Of a DNA stretch of 40,991 nt, positions 26,801 through 34,396 are shown piece by piece. Source of the stretch: Bryobacteraceae bacterium (GTDB lineage: Bacteria > Acidobacteriota > Terriglobia > Bryobacterales > Bryobacteraceae); contig JAICLJ010000021.1 in assembly GCA_025927575.1 (NCBI GenBank), positions 1 through 40,991 on the forward strand. The letters are read 5' to 3'. Position numbers and translations under genes: made by a program. Numbering within the stretch: position 1 is the first letter of the stretch; every line of letters begins with the position of its first letter. The notes under the pieces were generated by a model, which was given only the letters and a program-made list of their open reading frames with translations, made no database searches and was not told where the DNA came from.

Positions 26801-29510
26801 GCCTACGCTGACCTCGGTCAATCCCACTTCCGGTGGTCAAGGCCAGAATTTGAACGGTGTCGCCCTCACGGGCAGTAAGTTCCAGAGCGGCGCAACTTGC
26901 GCTTTTGGAGCAGGCATCACCGTGAATTCCTGCACCTTCAACTCGGCCACTCAACTCACCGCCAGCATCAGCATCGGCGCCACGGCCGTCCTTGGCTCTC
27001 GCAACGTCACCGTCACCAATCCCGACGGCCAATCCGGCACTTTGTCCAACGGCTTCACCGTGACCACGGCTGGGCCGCCTCCTCCACCCGGATTGACCTC
27101 GGTCAACCCCAATTCCGGAGCTCAGGGCCAGAATTTCAGCAGCGTCACGCTGACCGGCAACAGCTTCCAGAGCGGCGCAACTTGCTCCTTTGGGGCAGGC
27201 ATTACCGTGAATTCCTGCGCCTTCAACTCGGCCACGCAACTCACCGCCAATATCACCATCGGCGCTGCCGCCACCGTCGGCTCTCGCAACGTCACCGTCA
27301 CCAATCCCGACAGCCAGTCCGGCACTCTGTCCAACGGCTTCACCGTCACGACTGCCGGGCCGCCTCCGCCGCCGGTCTTGAGTTCTGTCAATCCGAATTC
27401 CGGCGCTCAGGGCCAGAATTTGACTAGCGTCATCCTGACCGGCAACAGCTTCCAGAGTGGCGCAACTTGCGCCTTTGGGGCAGGCATTACCGTGAACTCC
27501 TGCACCTTCAACTCGGCCACTCAACTCACCGCCAATATCACCATCGGGGCCACCGCCACCGTTGGCTCTCGCAACGTCACCGTCACCAATCCCGATAGCC
27601 AGTCCAGCACTCTTTCGAACGCGTTCTCGGTGACTGTTCTCCCCGCGATTTCTCTAATTCAGAAAGCTACCTTCAGCCGCCAGCCTACTTCCACAGGAAC
27701 GGTCACTCTGACCCTGCCTAAAGCGACCGGCGCCGGGCACACCTTGATCGTGGGAGTGACCTTCTGGCCCCTGGATATCAGCAGTGTGACAGACGGTTCC
27801 GGAGACACGTTCACGCGCGGTCTGGCAACTTCGATCTACCATAGCGTCTCCGGCAGCGCCACCTACAACAACTTCTATTACGCTAAATCCACTGCCGGCG
27901 GCGCCACTTCATTGACTTTGAACTTCAGCGGCGGCAGCACCTATCTGTTGGTAGCCGTGGCTGAGGTGGCCGGGCTCGACCCCTCCTCCCCACTCGATCA
28001 ATCTGGTTTCCACGATTCAACCGCGGCCACCGCCGCCTGGTCGTCCGCCGCCGTCACCACTACGACGGCAAACGAATACCTGTTTTCCTGGGCGGCCACG
28101 CAAGCCTCGAATCCTTCCTGTTCCAATCCTGCCAGCGGCTGGACCCTCGAGAGTCAAACCAATGATTCCAACGGAGCTACGATATGCCTGCTCGATGGCA
28201 TCGCTACCGTCACAGGATCGTATCAGGCCGCCGTCACCGCCAGTTCCGCCCAGAACTACGCAATGGAGCTCGCCACATTCAAGGGCGGTTCGTCATCGTC
28301 GCCGCCCCCGCCCAAGCTGATCTCCCTCAACCCCAATTCCGGCGCTCAGGGCCAGAATTTGAGCAGCGTCACGCTGACCGGCAACAGCTTCCAGAGTGGC
28401 GCAACTTGCGCCTTTGGGGCAGGAATTACCGTGAACTCCTGCACCTTCAACTCGGCCACTCAACTCACCGCCAATATCACCATCGGCGCGACCGCCACTC
28501 TTGGCTCTCGCACCGTCACCGTCACCAACCCCGACAGCCAATCCAGCACTCTGTCCAACGGCTTTTCCGTCACCACGGCTGGGCCGCCTCCGCCACCGGT
28601 CTTGAGTTCTGTTAATCCTAATTCCGGCGCTCAGGGCCAGAATTTGAGCGGCGTCACGCTGACCGGCAACAGCTTCCAGAGTGGCGCAACTTGCGCCTTT
28701 GGGGCAGGCATTACCGTGAACTCCTGCACTTTCAATTCGGCCACTCAACTCACCGCCAGCATCAGCATCGGCGCCGCCGCCACTCTTGGCTCTCGCAGCG
28801 TCACCGTCACCAATCCCGACAGCCAGTCCAGCACTCTGTCCAATGCGTTCTCGGTGACTGTTCTCCCCGCCGTTTCTCTAATCCAGAAAGCTACCTTCGC
28901 CCGCCAGCCTACTTCGGGCGGAGCGGTCACCCTAACCCTCCCCAAAGCCACGGGCGCCGGGCACACCGTAATCGTCGGAGTGAGCTTCTGGCCGCTGGAT
29001 ATCAGCAGTGTGACAGACGGTTCCGGAGACACGTTCACGCGCGGTCTGGCAACTTCGATCTACCACGACGTCTCCGGCAGCGCCACCTACAACAATTTTT
29101 ATTACGCGAAGTCGACTGCCGGCGGCACCACCTCATTGACCTTGAACTTCAGTGGCGGCAGCACCTATCTATTGGTAGCCGTGGCGGAGGTGGCCGGGCT
29201 CGACCCCTCCTCCCCAGTCGATCAATCCGGTTTCCACGATTCAACCGCGGCCACTGCCGCCTGGTCGTCCGCCGCCGTCACCACTACGACGGCAAACGAA
29301 TACCTGTTTTCCTGGGCGGCCACTCAAGCCTCGAATCCTTCCTGTTCCAATCCTGCCAGCGGCTGGACCCTCGAGAGTCAAACCAATGATTCCAACGGAG
29401 CTACGATATGCCTGCTCGACGGTATCGCTTCCGTCACGGGATCGTATCAGACCTCCGTCACCGCCAGCTCCGCCCAGAACTACGCAATGGAACTCGCCAC
29501 ATTCCGCTGA
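23859..29510 (+). CDS. Giant modular secreted protein: dimethylformamidase-beta-like head, seven IPT-like repeats, three X modules
   Basis: A 1883-codon frame. A hydrophobic signal-like segment (YLLRTLFLCVCLITTASLQAA) sits at residues about 90-110, after an odd Cys/Ser-rich leader, so the true start is doubtful (GTG 23859, ATG 23925, or a TTG within the signal). Residues about 110-575 resemble the large beta-subunit domain of N,N-dimethylformamidase (GWYNGTGG, TYQAYNEWGGSSLY, LIVGHDEYWSRNMRDNV, FAGNVLYWQIRFE), a fold used in several secreted proteins without proven amidase activity. Then come seven IPT/TIG-like units of 95 residues (SVNPNSGAQGQN, FQSGATCAFGAGITVNSC) and three about 220-residue X modules (SLIQKATFSRQPTS, FYYAKSTAGG, AVAEVAGLDPS). 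Two cysteines per IPT unit may form a disulfide. The likely role is cell-surface adhesion or polymer binding; no anchor is visible. Confidence 0.7.
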   Translation: MSVRERYFVRCLTSSFNPSCGQMALNCNGRFSSCASFRCPATHGVNKSQGYSSLAHCNFIQVAARTSATKSLALGGARLWNGKASASHQRYLLRTLFLCVCLITTASLQAADSVAVENTKPGTTAWQLTNPATMFQSNDLNPADYANAEIQGYASLTSVNQGGSIDFHVRTINTNSYTLSVFRMGWYNGTGGRLMLGPITLPGVVQPMPPAPVYPPAGTGIVECNWSVSYNLKVPSDWVSGVYLVKLSLSAPVKESYIVFVVRDDARNSPILFQSSVTTYQAYNEWGGSSLYTTTPDGDKTGVKVSFNRPYWRNYGAGDFVSLTGAPGYEMQMDRWLERQGYDVTYATDVDTHENPNTVLTHKVFLIVGHDEYWSRNMRDNVIRGRDDGIHLGIFAGNVLYWQIRFEKSSTGVDDRTMVAYKDLASMDPISDPSLVTTRWRDLGEPEGDVLGVQYNLFSAPTVSDIVVTNASHWLFDGTGVTNGTIFPNVEGYETDSLFPPSGATVLAHSPYPRNDPQVFGDMTIYTAASGALVFATGTIEWSLGLDDFPPSQGIVPAMQQVTANFLSRALQAAPPPTLTSVNPNSGGQGQNLNSVILAGNKFQSGATCNFGAGITVNSCVFDSPTQLTANITIGATATLGSRNVAVTNRDSQSSTLSNGFTVTTAGMPPPPALSSVNPNSGARGQNLTGVILSGNSFQSGATCAFGAGITVNSCTFNSPTQLTASIGIGSTAALGSRNVTVTNPDSQSSTLSNAFSVTAISLIQKATFSRQPTSGGTVTLNLAKATGAGNALIVGVSFWPLDISSVTDASGDVFTRGLPTSIYHDVSGSATYTNFYYAKSTAGGATSLTLNFSGGSTYLLVAVAEVAGLDPSAPLDKAGFHDSLTPTAAWSSAAVTTTAANEYLFSWAATQASNPFCSNPASGWTVETQFNDSSGATVCLLDGIVAVTGSYQTSVTASSAQNYVMELVTFKSGSSSSPPPPTLTSVNPTSGGQGQNLNGVALTGSKFQSGATCAFGAGITVNSCTFNSATQLTASISIGATAVLGSRNVTVTNPDGQSGTLSNGFTVTTAGPPPPPGLTSVNPNSGAQGQNFSSVTLTGNSFQSGATCSFGAGITVNSCAFNSATQLTANITIGAAATVGSRNVTVTNPDSQSGTLSNGFTVTTAGPPPPPVLSSVNPNSGAQGQNLTSVILTGNSFQSGATCAFGAGITVNSCTFNSATQLTANITIGATATVGSRNVTVTNPDSQSSTLSNAFSVTVLPAISLIQKATFSRQPTSTGTVTLTLPKATGAGHTLIVGVTFWPLDISSVTDGSGDTFTRGLATSIYHSVSGSATYNNFYYAKSTAGGATSLTLNFSGGSTYLLVAVAEVAGLDPSSPLDQSGFHDSTAATAAWSSAAVTTTTANEYLFSWAATQASNPSCSNPASGWTLESQTNDSNGATICLLDGIATVTGSYQAAVTASSAQNYAMELATFKGGSSSSPPPPKLISLNPNSGAQGQNLSSVTLTGNSFQSGATCAFGAGITVNSCTFNSATQLTANITIGATATLGSRTVTVTNPDSQSSTLSNGFSVTTAGPPPPPVLSSVNPNSGAQGQNLSGVTLTGNSFQSGATCAFGAGITVNSCTFNSATQLTASISIGAAATLGSRSVTVTNPDSQSSTLSNAFSVTVLPAVSLIQKATFARQPTSGGAVTLTLPKATGAGHTVIVGVSFWPLDISSVTDGSGDTFTRGLATSIYHDVSGSATYNNFYYAKSTAGGTTSLTLNFSGGSTYLLVAVAEVAGLDPSSPVDQSGFHDSTAATAAWSSAAVTTTTANEYLFSWAATQASNPSCSNPASGWTLESQTNDSNGATICLLDGIASVTGSYQTSVTASSAQNYAMELATFR
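23881..23898. promoter_or_regulatory. Perfect 8-bp palindrome (TCGTGAGG-TG-CCTCACGA)
   Basis: Two 8-base arms separated by two bases form an exact inverted repeat. It falls inside the least convincing 5' part of the giant gene, so it may be an operator or leader hairpin if translation truly starts downstream. Confidence 0.35.
25593..29507 (+). repeat. Coding repeat array: [IPT-IPT-X] IPT [IPT-IPT-X][IPT-IPT-X]
   Basis: IPT-like units start at 25593, 25878, 26808, 27093, 27378, 28317 and 28602; every IPT-to-IPT step is exactly 285 bases. X modules start at 26139, 27648 and 28872; the X-to-next-IPT step is 669 bases both times. Blocks starting at 27093 and 28317 are exactly 1224 bases apart, while the first block (25593-26807) is 1215. 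Bases 27435-27505 are identical to 28659-28729 over 71 positions. This shows recent duplication of whole blocks inside one gene. Confidence 0.9.
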
Positions 29511-29629
29511 TCGGCTTGAGGGCTGCCATTTAATCCTGAGTCGTCACCAGTGCCGTAGAGCTTTACGATACAAGAGCCGGCAATGTTGCTGGGCCTTTCA
29601 GCCAAGCTCCGCGAATGCTAATTTCATAT

Positions 29630-29650
29630 CTGCCAGCCAAACTCTGGCAG
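29630..29650. promoter_or_regulatory. Hairpin or operator-like inverted repeat upstream of the GH27 gene
   Basis: CTGCCAG (29630-29636) pairs with CTGGCAG (29644-29650) across seven bases, and a further CTGGCAG occurs at 29660-29666. No T run follows. The three half-sites lie 47-83 bases before the GH27 start and could be a regulator site. Confidence 0.35.
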
Positions 29651-29712
29651 CGAGGCCACCTGGCAGCCGCGAGGACTCCAAGCGGCACCGTTAAAATACT
29701 CTCTGGAGACCT

Positions 29713-30906
29713 ATGTTTGCAAAAATAAGACCCGTCTGGCGCTCTAGCCCTCTTCTACTGGCAGCCGGATTTCTTCTGATGACGTGTCCTTCGTTCGCAC
29801 TGGATAATGGCCTGGCGAAAACGCCACCGATGGGATGGAACAGTTGGAATAAATTCGGGTGCAACGTCAGTGAAGACCTCATTCGCCAAGCCGCCGACGC
29901 GCTCGTATCGAGCGGCATGAAGGATGCGGGTTATCAATTCGTCGTCATTGACGATTGCTGGCAGGTTTCCCGCGACAAAGAAGGGAACATCGTTCCCGAC
30001 CCGCAGCATTTCCCATCCGGCGTTAAGAAGCTCGCAGACTACGTTCATTCGAAGGGCTTGAAATTCGGCATCTATTCGGACGCAGGCACCGGAACATGTC
30101 AGAACCGGCCCGGGAGCCGCGGCTACGAATTTCAGGACGCGCGGCAATATGCTGAATGGGGTGTCGATTATTTGAAGTACGACTGGTGCAATCACAGCAC
30201 GCAAAACTCGGAAGCTTCGTACTCCATCATGCGCGACGCCTTGGCAAAGTCGGGCCGCCCCATCGTATTTAGCCTATGTGAATGGGGCTCGACCAAACCA
30301 TGGCTATGGGCTAAAGATGTAGGCAATCTCTGGCGCACGACCGGCGACATCGCACCCAAGTGGGACTCAGGCGAAAAAGAGGACGGCCTTGGCGTCGTGC
30401 AGATTTTAGATCTTGAAGACGGATTGCAAACTTATGCAGGGCCGGGACATTGGAACGATCCCGACATGCTGGAGGTCGGAAATCCGGGCATGACCCCAAC
30501 CGAATATCGGTCACATTTCATCATGTGGTGCATTCTCGCCGCCCCGCTGATGGCCGGCAATGACATCATGCACATGAGCAGCGAAACTCGCGACATCCTA
30601 ACGAACAAAGAAATGATCGCGGTCGATCAGGACCCGCTCGGCATCCAGGGGCATCGTGTCCGGAAGGATGGGGAGCAAGAGATCTGGTCGAAACAACTGA
30701 GCGACGGAAGTCGCGCTGTCGCCCTGCTCAACCGCGGTGCGGGCGAGCAGGAAATGACCGCAAACTGGACTGATATCGGATATCCCGAATCATTATCAGC
30801 GCAGGTTCGCGACATCTGGAACCACAAGGATCTGGGTAAGAAGTCGGGTAGCTTCTCGGCTACTGTACCCAGCCACGGAGTGGTAGTTATCAAGGTAAAA
30901 CCATAA
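29713..30906 (+). CDS. GH27 alpha-galactosidase
   Basis: Exported alpha-galactosidase of 397 residues that by family releases terminal alpha-linked galactose with retention. The signal peptide covers about residues 1-29. The mature protein opens with the GH27 hallmark LAKTPPMGWNSWNKFGC, then FVVIDDCWQ and LKFGIYSDAGTGTC. The nucleophile is Asp157 in YLKYDWCNH and the acid/base Asp212 in LWRTTGDI. GPGHWNDPDMLEVGNPGM and the C-terminal beta-domain (IWSKQLSDGSRAVALLNRG) are also standard. CTGGAG lies just before the ATG. A strong terminator follows at 31006-31043. It complements the GH42-like and GH3 enzymes of the window in galactose-containing polysaccharide breakdown. Confidence 0.95.
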   Translation: MFAKIRPVWRSSPLLLAAGFLLMTCPSFALDNGLAKTPPMGWNSWNKFGCNVSEDLIRQAADALVSSGMKDAGYQFVVIDDCWQVSRDKEGNIVPDPQHFPSGVKKLADYVHSKGLKFGIYSDAGTGTCQNRPGSRGYEFQDARQYAEWGVDYLKYDWCNHSTQNSEASYSIMRDALAKSGRPIVFSLCEWGSTKPWLWAKDVGNLWRTTGDIAPKWDSGEKEDGLGVVQILDLEDGLQTYAGPGHWNDPDMLEVGNPGMTPTEYRSHFIMWCILAAPLMAGNDIMHMSSETRDILTNKEMIAVDQDPLGIQGHRVRKDGEQEIWSKQLSDGSRAVALLNRGAGEQEMTANWTDIGYPESLSAQVRDIWNHKDLGKKSGSFSATVPSHGVVVIKVKP

Positions 30907-31005
30907 AGCAAATCGGCGCGGGTCGGGAATTCAATCGTTCAAAATTCCCCTTGATGCGAACCCTCGACTCTGCGGACACAAGTGTCTGCGCCCCAATCAG
31001 AGACC

Positions 31006-31043
31006 AAAGCGTCCGGTCAGGCTTCCGGACGCTTTGCGTTTTT
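31006..31043 (+). terminator. Terminator of the GH27 gene, overlapping the argD 3' end
   Basis: AAAGCGTCCGG (31006-31016) pairs exactly with CCGGACGCTTT (31025-31035) around an eight-base loop, followed by GCG and five T (31039-31043). It is a strong + strand intrinsic terminator. The argD stop codon (31017-31019, complement) lies in the loop, and one arm encodes the last argD residues. Confidence 0.85.
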
Positions 31044-32255
31044 GAAGATCTTGTTCAGCCCTGCAATGGCGCGATCTACATCCTGTTCCGTCAGGATGTA
31101 AGGCGGCAGGAACCGCAGCACCGTGTCGTGCGTGCAGTTGAACAGCAAGCCTACCTTCATGCCGTCGAGCACGAGTTGCTTTCCCGAAAATTCGAGTTCG
31201 ACACCGATCATCAGACCCGGACCTCGAATTTCCTTGATGAACGAATATTTCCTGGCAAGCTCGGTCAGGCGCATCCGGAAATAGCCACCCACATTGACGA
31301 TGGATGGCAGCAGTTCATCCAGGATGTCGAAGAACTCGATAGCCACGCGGCACGCCAGCGGACCGCCGCCATAGGTGGACCCATGCATGCCTGGCTTGAT
31401 GGTCGAAGCCGCTTTTTCGTTCGCCGTAATTACACCGAGCGGAATGCCGCACGCCATAGGTTTCGCCGCCACCATAATGTCCGGCAGGACCTGATTCTCA
31501 AGCAACTGATAGGCAAAATACTTGCCCGGTCGCCCGACGCCACATTGGATTTCGTCGAAAAGTAGAAGAGCATTATGGCGATCGGCGAGTTCGCGAGCTT
31601 TGCGAACAAAAGCTTCCGACATCGGGAAAATGCCGCCTTCGCCTTGAACGAATTCCAGCAGGATGCCGGCAGTGTTTTCGTTGACCACTTGCTCAAGCGC
31701 TCCCATGTCGTTCCGCGGGATAAATCGTGGCCCAGGCAATAGAGGCTCGAAATCCTTGCGATACTTCGGCTGGCCCGTAACGGAAAGGGCGCCGAACGTT
31801 CTTCCGTGAAAAGAACCGTCGAGAGAGACGATTTCAAACTTCTCCGGGCTAATGGCATGGCCGTGAGAACGGATCATCTTCAATCCGCCTTCTATCGCCT
31901 CCGCGCCCGAATTGCAAAAGAAGCTGCGCTGCAAGCCGCTGGCTTTCGCGATGCGCTCGGCAAGTTTGCCCTGGTATTCGTGATAGTAAAGGTTGGAGCA
32001 GTGAAGCAGCAGCCCGGCCTGCTGCCGGATCACTTTTGTGATTCGGGGATGCGCGTAACCAAGCGAGTTAACGCCGATGCCGCTGATGAGATCGAGGTAG
32101 CGGCGTCCCTCGACATCGTAAACGTAGCAGCCCTTGCCGCGGTGAAGGACAAGTGGGTAGCGGGAATAATTCTGAAGCAGATATTCCTGTTCCAGCTGTT
32201 TGATGTGCTCGGCAGAAGAAACTTGTCCCACCTCCGTGGGATGCGCAATAGACAT
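31017..32255 (-). CDS. argD: Acetylornithine aminotransferase family protein
   Basis: Class-III PLP aminotransferase of 412 residues, most like acetylornithine aminotransferase of arginine synthesis. Seen: VYDVEGRRYLDLISGIGVNSLGY (in pieces: RRYLDLISGIGVN), CNSGAEAIEGGLKM, the DGSFHGRTFGALSVTGQ region, LLFDEIQCGVGRPGKYFAYQ and the PLP lysine Lys265 in VAAKPMACGIPLG. The final HDTVLRFLPPYILTEQDVD is also typical. Relatives in lysine or ornithine/GABA metabolism have similar sequences, and no other arg gene is nearby, so the substrate is not settled. It lies 51 bases downstream of the alpha/beta hydrolase on the same strand. Confidence 0.82.
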   Translation of the reverse strand: MSIAHPTEVGQVSSAEHIKQLEQEYLLQNYSRYPLVLHRGKGCYVYDVEGRRYLDLISGIGVNSLGYAHPRITKVIRQQAGLLLHCSNLYYHEYQGKLAERIAKASGLQRSFFCNSGAEAIEGGLKMIRSHGHAISPEKFEIVSLDGSFHGRTFGALSVTGQPKYRKDFEPLLPGPRFIPRNDMGALEQVVNENTAGILLEFVQGEGGIFPMSEAFVRKARELADRHNALLLFDEIQCGVGRPGKYFAYQLLENQVLPDIMVAAKPMACGIPLGVITANEKAASTIKPGMHGSTYGGGPLACRVAIEFFDILDELLPSIVNVGGYFRMRLTELARKYSFIKEIRGPGLMIGVELEFSGKQLVLDGMKVGLLFNCTHDTVLRFLPPYILTEQDVDRAIAGLNKIFKNAKRPEA

Positions 32256-32306
32256 ACGTACATGATAGGAAATGGGCCGCAGCGGTTGCGGATACCTGCT
32301 GGCGCC

Positions 32307-33317
32307 TTACGGATTTAGAAAGTTGAAGATCGCCTTTCTGAATTCACCGGAGCGTTCGATGTGCGGAATGTGTCCGCAGTCTGGAATAACGACGACTGCC
32401 CCGTGCGGAATCTCGCTGGCGGCTGCACGCGCCAGCTCGGGGACGTGTCCCATGCGCCCGCGGATTTCCGGCGGCGCGTACGTGCTGAACGGCGCCGTGT
32501 GGTCTTGCTGGCCAACGACAATCAGCGTCGGCGGCTTGAGCAAGCGATACTCGTAACGGACCGGTTGCTGATAGATCATTTGATACGCGAGCGCCGATGC
32601 CTTCGCCCACCTGGGATATTCGCCGCTCAAGGTCACGCGAATCTGAACATCGGCCAGAGGTTCGTAGAACTCGGGCCGTGGAGACGCAAAATAACGAGCG
32701 TAAAAAGCACGAATCGCTTTCGCATCCGCCTTCCGAAGCTCCGCTTCATACAGCGTTGTGTCGGATTGAGCGGGCGCCAGGGCGCGGTAGTCTTCGAGGC
32801 CAATCGGATCTTCCAGGATGAGCTGGCTAACTCGTTCGGGATACATCAGCGCGAAGCGGACTGCCAGCATCCCTCCCGTGGAGTGCCCGAGCACGACGGC
32901 CTTCGTGACATGCAATGTGTCGAGCAGATGCGCCGTATTGGCCGCAAGCAATTGAAAGCTGTAGCGAATGTCCGGTTTCGACGATTTTCCCCAGCCGATC
33001 TGATCCGGCGCAATCACGCGATACCCGGCCGCGCATAATTCGCCCATGAGCGCGCCAAAATAATATCCTCCAAAATTCTTGCCGTGCAGCAGCACGATGG
33101 TGCGGCCATTTGCGTGATGAGCCGCAGGCGCATCCATGTATGCCATCCGAACGTCCTCTCCTTGAAGCTGAAGCGGCAGGAAATGAACTGGATAGGGATA
33201 GCGATAGGTTTCAAGAGCGATTCCCAGAGGCTGGAGCGTAGACGTACCCGGAGATGCAGCAACTAAAGCAGTTTGCATTATCAGGACCACGGTCAGTGCT
33301 ATCAACACGAACTTCAT
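32307..33317 (-). CDS. Secreted or lipid-anchored alpha/beta hydrolase
   Basis: Alpha/beta-hydrolase of about 336 residues with an N-terminal signal (MKFVLIALTVVLIMQTALVAA). Oxyanion-hole text is LLHGKNFGGYYF, the nucleophile Ser is in GHSTGGM (residue 146 from ATG 33317), the acid lies in VVGQQDHTAPF and the His in DCGHIPHIE. This is the general epoxide-hydrolase/esterase-like branch with an inserted cap between SQLILEDPIGL and ALAYQMIY; the substrate is unknown. GGGAG is ten bases before ATG 33317 but only one base before ATG 33326, so I prefer 33317. It is divergent from the VOC-family gene and upstream of argD. Confidence 0.82.
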   Translation of the reverse strand: MKFVLIALTVVLIMQTALVAASPGTSTLQPLGIALETYRYPYPVHFLPLQLQGEDVRMAYMDAPAAHHANGRTIVLLHGKNFGGYYFGALMGELCAAGYRVIAPDQIGWGKSSKPDIRYSFQLLAANTAHLLDTLHVTKAVVLGHSTGGMLAVRFALMYPERVSQLILEDPIGLEDYRALAPAQSDTTLYEAELRKADAKAIRAFYARYFASPRPEFYEPLADVQIRVTLSGEYPRWAKASALAYQMIYQQPVRYEYRLLKPPTLIVVGQQDHTAPFSTYAPPEIRGRMGHVPELARAAASEIPHGAVVVIPDCGHIPHIERSGEFRKAIFNFLNP

Positions 33318-33420
33318 ACCGTTCATTCTCCCGAAACAAAGGCGTATATTGCAGGCGGGACATCGCGGCTAATGTCTTTTGCCGGGTTACCGGCCGCCGA
33401 TTTCGTGGTAAATTCTGCCG

Positions 33421-33428
33421 CAGGAGGT
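33421..33428 (+). promoter_or_regulatory. Strong Shine-Dalgarno of the VOC-family gene
   Basis: CAGGAGGT lies six bases before the ATG at 33435 and settles that start against an open frame reaching back to 33273. Confidence 0.85.
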
Positions 33429-33434
33429 AAAAAA

Positions 33435-33935
33435 ATGGCTAATCAAGTGAAAGCTGTCCCTCAGGGATACCACACGCTGACGTCCTATCTCGTCGTTCAG
33501 GATGCGAATCGCGCGATCGATTTCTACAAGCAGGCATTCGGCGCACAGGAAGTGATGAGAATGGCCGGACCGGGCGGAAAAATCGGGCATGCCGAACTGA
33601 AGATCGGCGATTCCATGGTAATGCTGTCGGATGAAATGCCGGGCGGCGGAGGCGGCCGGTCGCCGCAATCGCTCGGCGGATCGACTGTCAGCATGTTCCT
33701 CTACGTGGACGATGTCGATGCCACGTTCAATCAGGCAGTGAAAGCTGGCGCTAAAGCAGATGCACCGCCCACTGACATGTTCTGGGGCGACCGTTTCGGG
33801 CGCTTAACAGATCCGTTCGGGCACCTGTGGGGTGTCGCAACCCATATCGAAGATGTTGCGCCACCGGAGATGGAAAAACGCATGAAGGCGGCGATGGCGC
33901 AGATGTCGCAGGCAGCCGGGCACGAGGGCGGATAA
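33435..33935 (+). CDS. VOC-superfamily (glyoxalase/PhnB-like) protein
   Basis: Cytoplasmic protein of 166 residues with the paired beta-alpha-beta-beta-beta units of the vicinal-oxygen-chelate superfamily: YHTLTSYLVVQDANRAIDFY, FGAQEVMRM, GHAELKIGDSMVMLSDE, then VSMFLYVDDVDATF and GDRFGRLTDPFGHLWGVATH. The PhnB-like subgroup is suggested by the late GDRFGxxxDPFGHxW motif. Possible metal ligands include the His residues in KIGHAEL and FGHLWG. Substrate and reaction cannot be assigned; members serve in detoxification or resistance. The N-terminus begins at the ATG behind the strong Shine-Dalgarno; it is divergent from the hydrolase gene with about 118 bases between starts. Confidence 0.85.
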   Translation: MANQVKAVPQGYHTLTSYLVVQDANRAIDFYKQAFGAQEVMRMAGPGGKIGHAELKIGDSMVMLSDEMPGGGGGRSPQSLGGSTVSMFLYVDDVDATFNQAVKAGAKADAPPTDMFWGDRFGRLTDPFGHLWGVATHIEDVAPPEMEKRMKAAMAQMSQAAGHEGG

Positions 33936-33973
33936 GCCGCTTCGGGCGCGGAATTCCGCGCCCGGAACAGCAG

Positions 33974-34396
33974 TCAGTTGGCCGTGCCGGAGAGACGCAC
34001 GGTTTGCGGGCTCGCCGGAGAGTTGTTATTCAACAGAAGCGCAGCGGTTCGCGTACCGGTAGCGGTGGGAGTGAATGTGAACTTGACACCGCACGTGTGA
34101 TACGCCTGAACGATGCCGCTACACGTGTCGCGGACGATCTGAAAGTCAGCGGGATTGGCGCCGGCGACAGATGCATGCGAAAAGGCTACAGGCTCCGTGC
34201 CGTTGTTGTAAATGTAGATGGTGGCCTGACCGACGTGGCGCGTGCCGAACGTCCAACTAGTGTTTGAGAATTGGAGCGATTTGCCCTCGCCGACGCCTCT
34301 GACTTTTACGAAGTTGTTGAAATTGAAGTGGTTGTCAAACTCAAGGACTGAGTTGCGCCAACCTACGGCGGTAGGAGCGAAATCAGGACTCAGGTC
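33974..34396 (-). pseudogene. C-terminal remnant of a choice-of-anchor D / ASH-like domain protein
   Basis: An open frame of 141 codons bounded upstream by TAG (34399-34397) and ending with TGA (33976-33974). It has no ATG, and its only GTG lies near the end, so it is not translatable as it stands. The text (SLQFSNTSWTFGTRHVGQAT, IYIYNNGTEPVAFSHASVAG, NPADFQIVRDTCSG, CGVKFTFTPTATGTRTAALL, NNNSPASPQTVRLSGTAN) is a textbook choice-of-anchor D / HYDIN-like immunoglobulin domain, usually repeated at the C-terminus of large secreted Acidobacteriota proteins. It therefore looks like the leftover 3' end of a deleted or rearranged surface-protein gene, possibly separated by a frameshift. Confidence 0.75.

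Noticed and set aside
26784-27524. 246-residue - strand frame with repeated text
   Set aside because: Its repeats are only the mirror of the IPT-coding repeats; no independent signal or start site.
28691-29389. 232-residue + strand frame rich in His and Arg
   Set aside because: Out-of-frame reading of the giant repeat gene.
25593-29510. Regular repeats considered as a CRISPR array
   Set aside because: Units are 285 bases, translate in one frame and encode protein domains; there are no short repeats with unique spacers.
33273-33434. N-terminal extension of the VOC-family gene
   Set aside because: A strong CAGGAGGT site directly precedes ATG 33435, and the extension overlaps the divergent hydrolase start.
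33827-34267. 146-residue + strand frame after the VOC gene
   Set aside because: Out-of-frame with the VOC gene and antisense to the choice-of-anchor remnant, which has real domain text.
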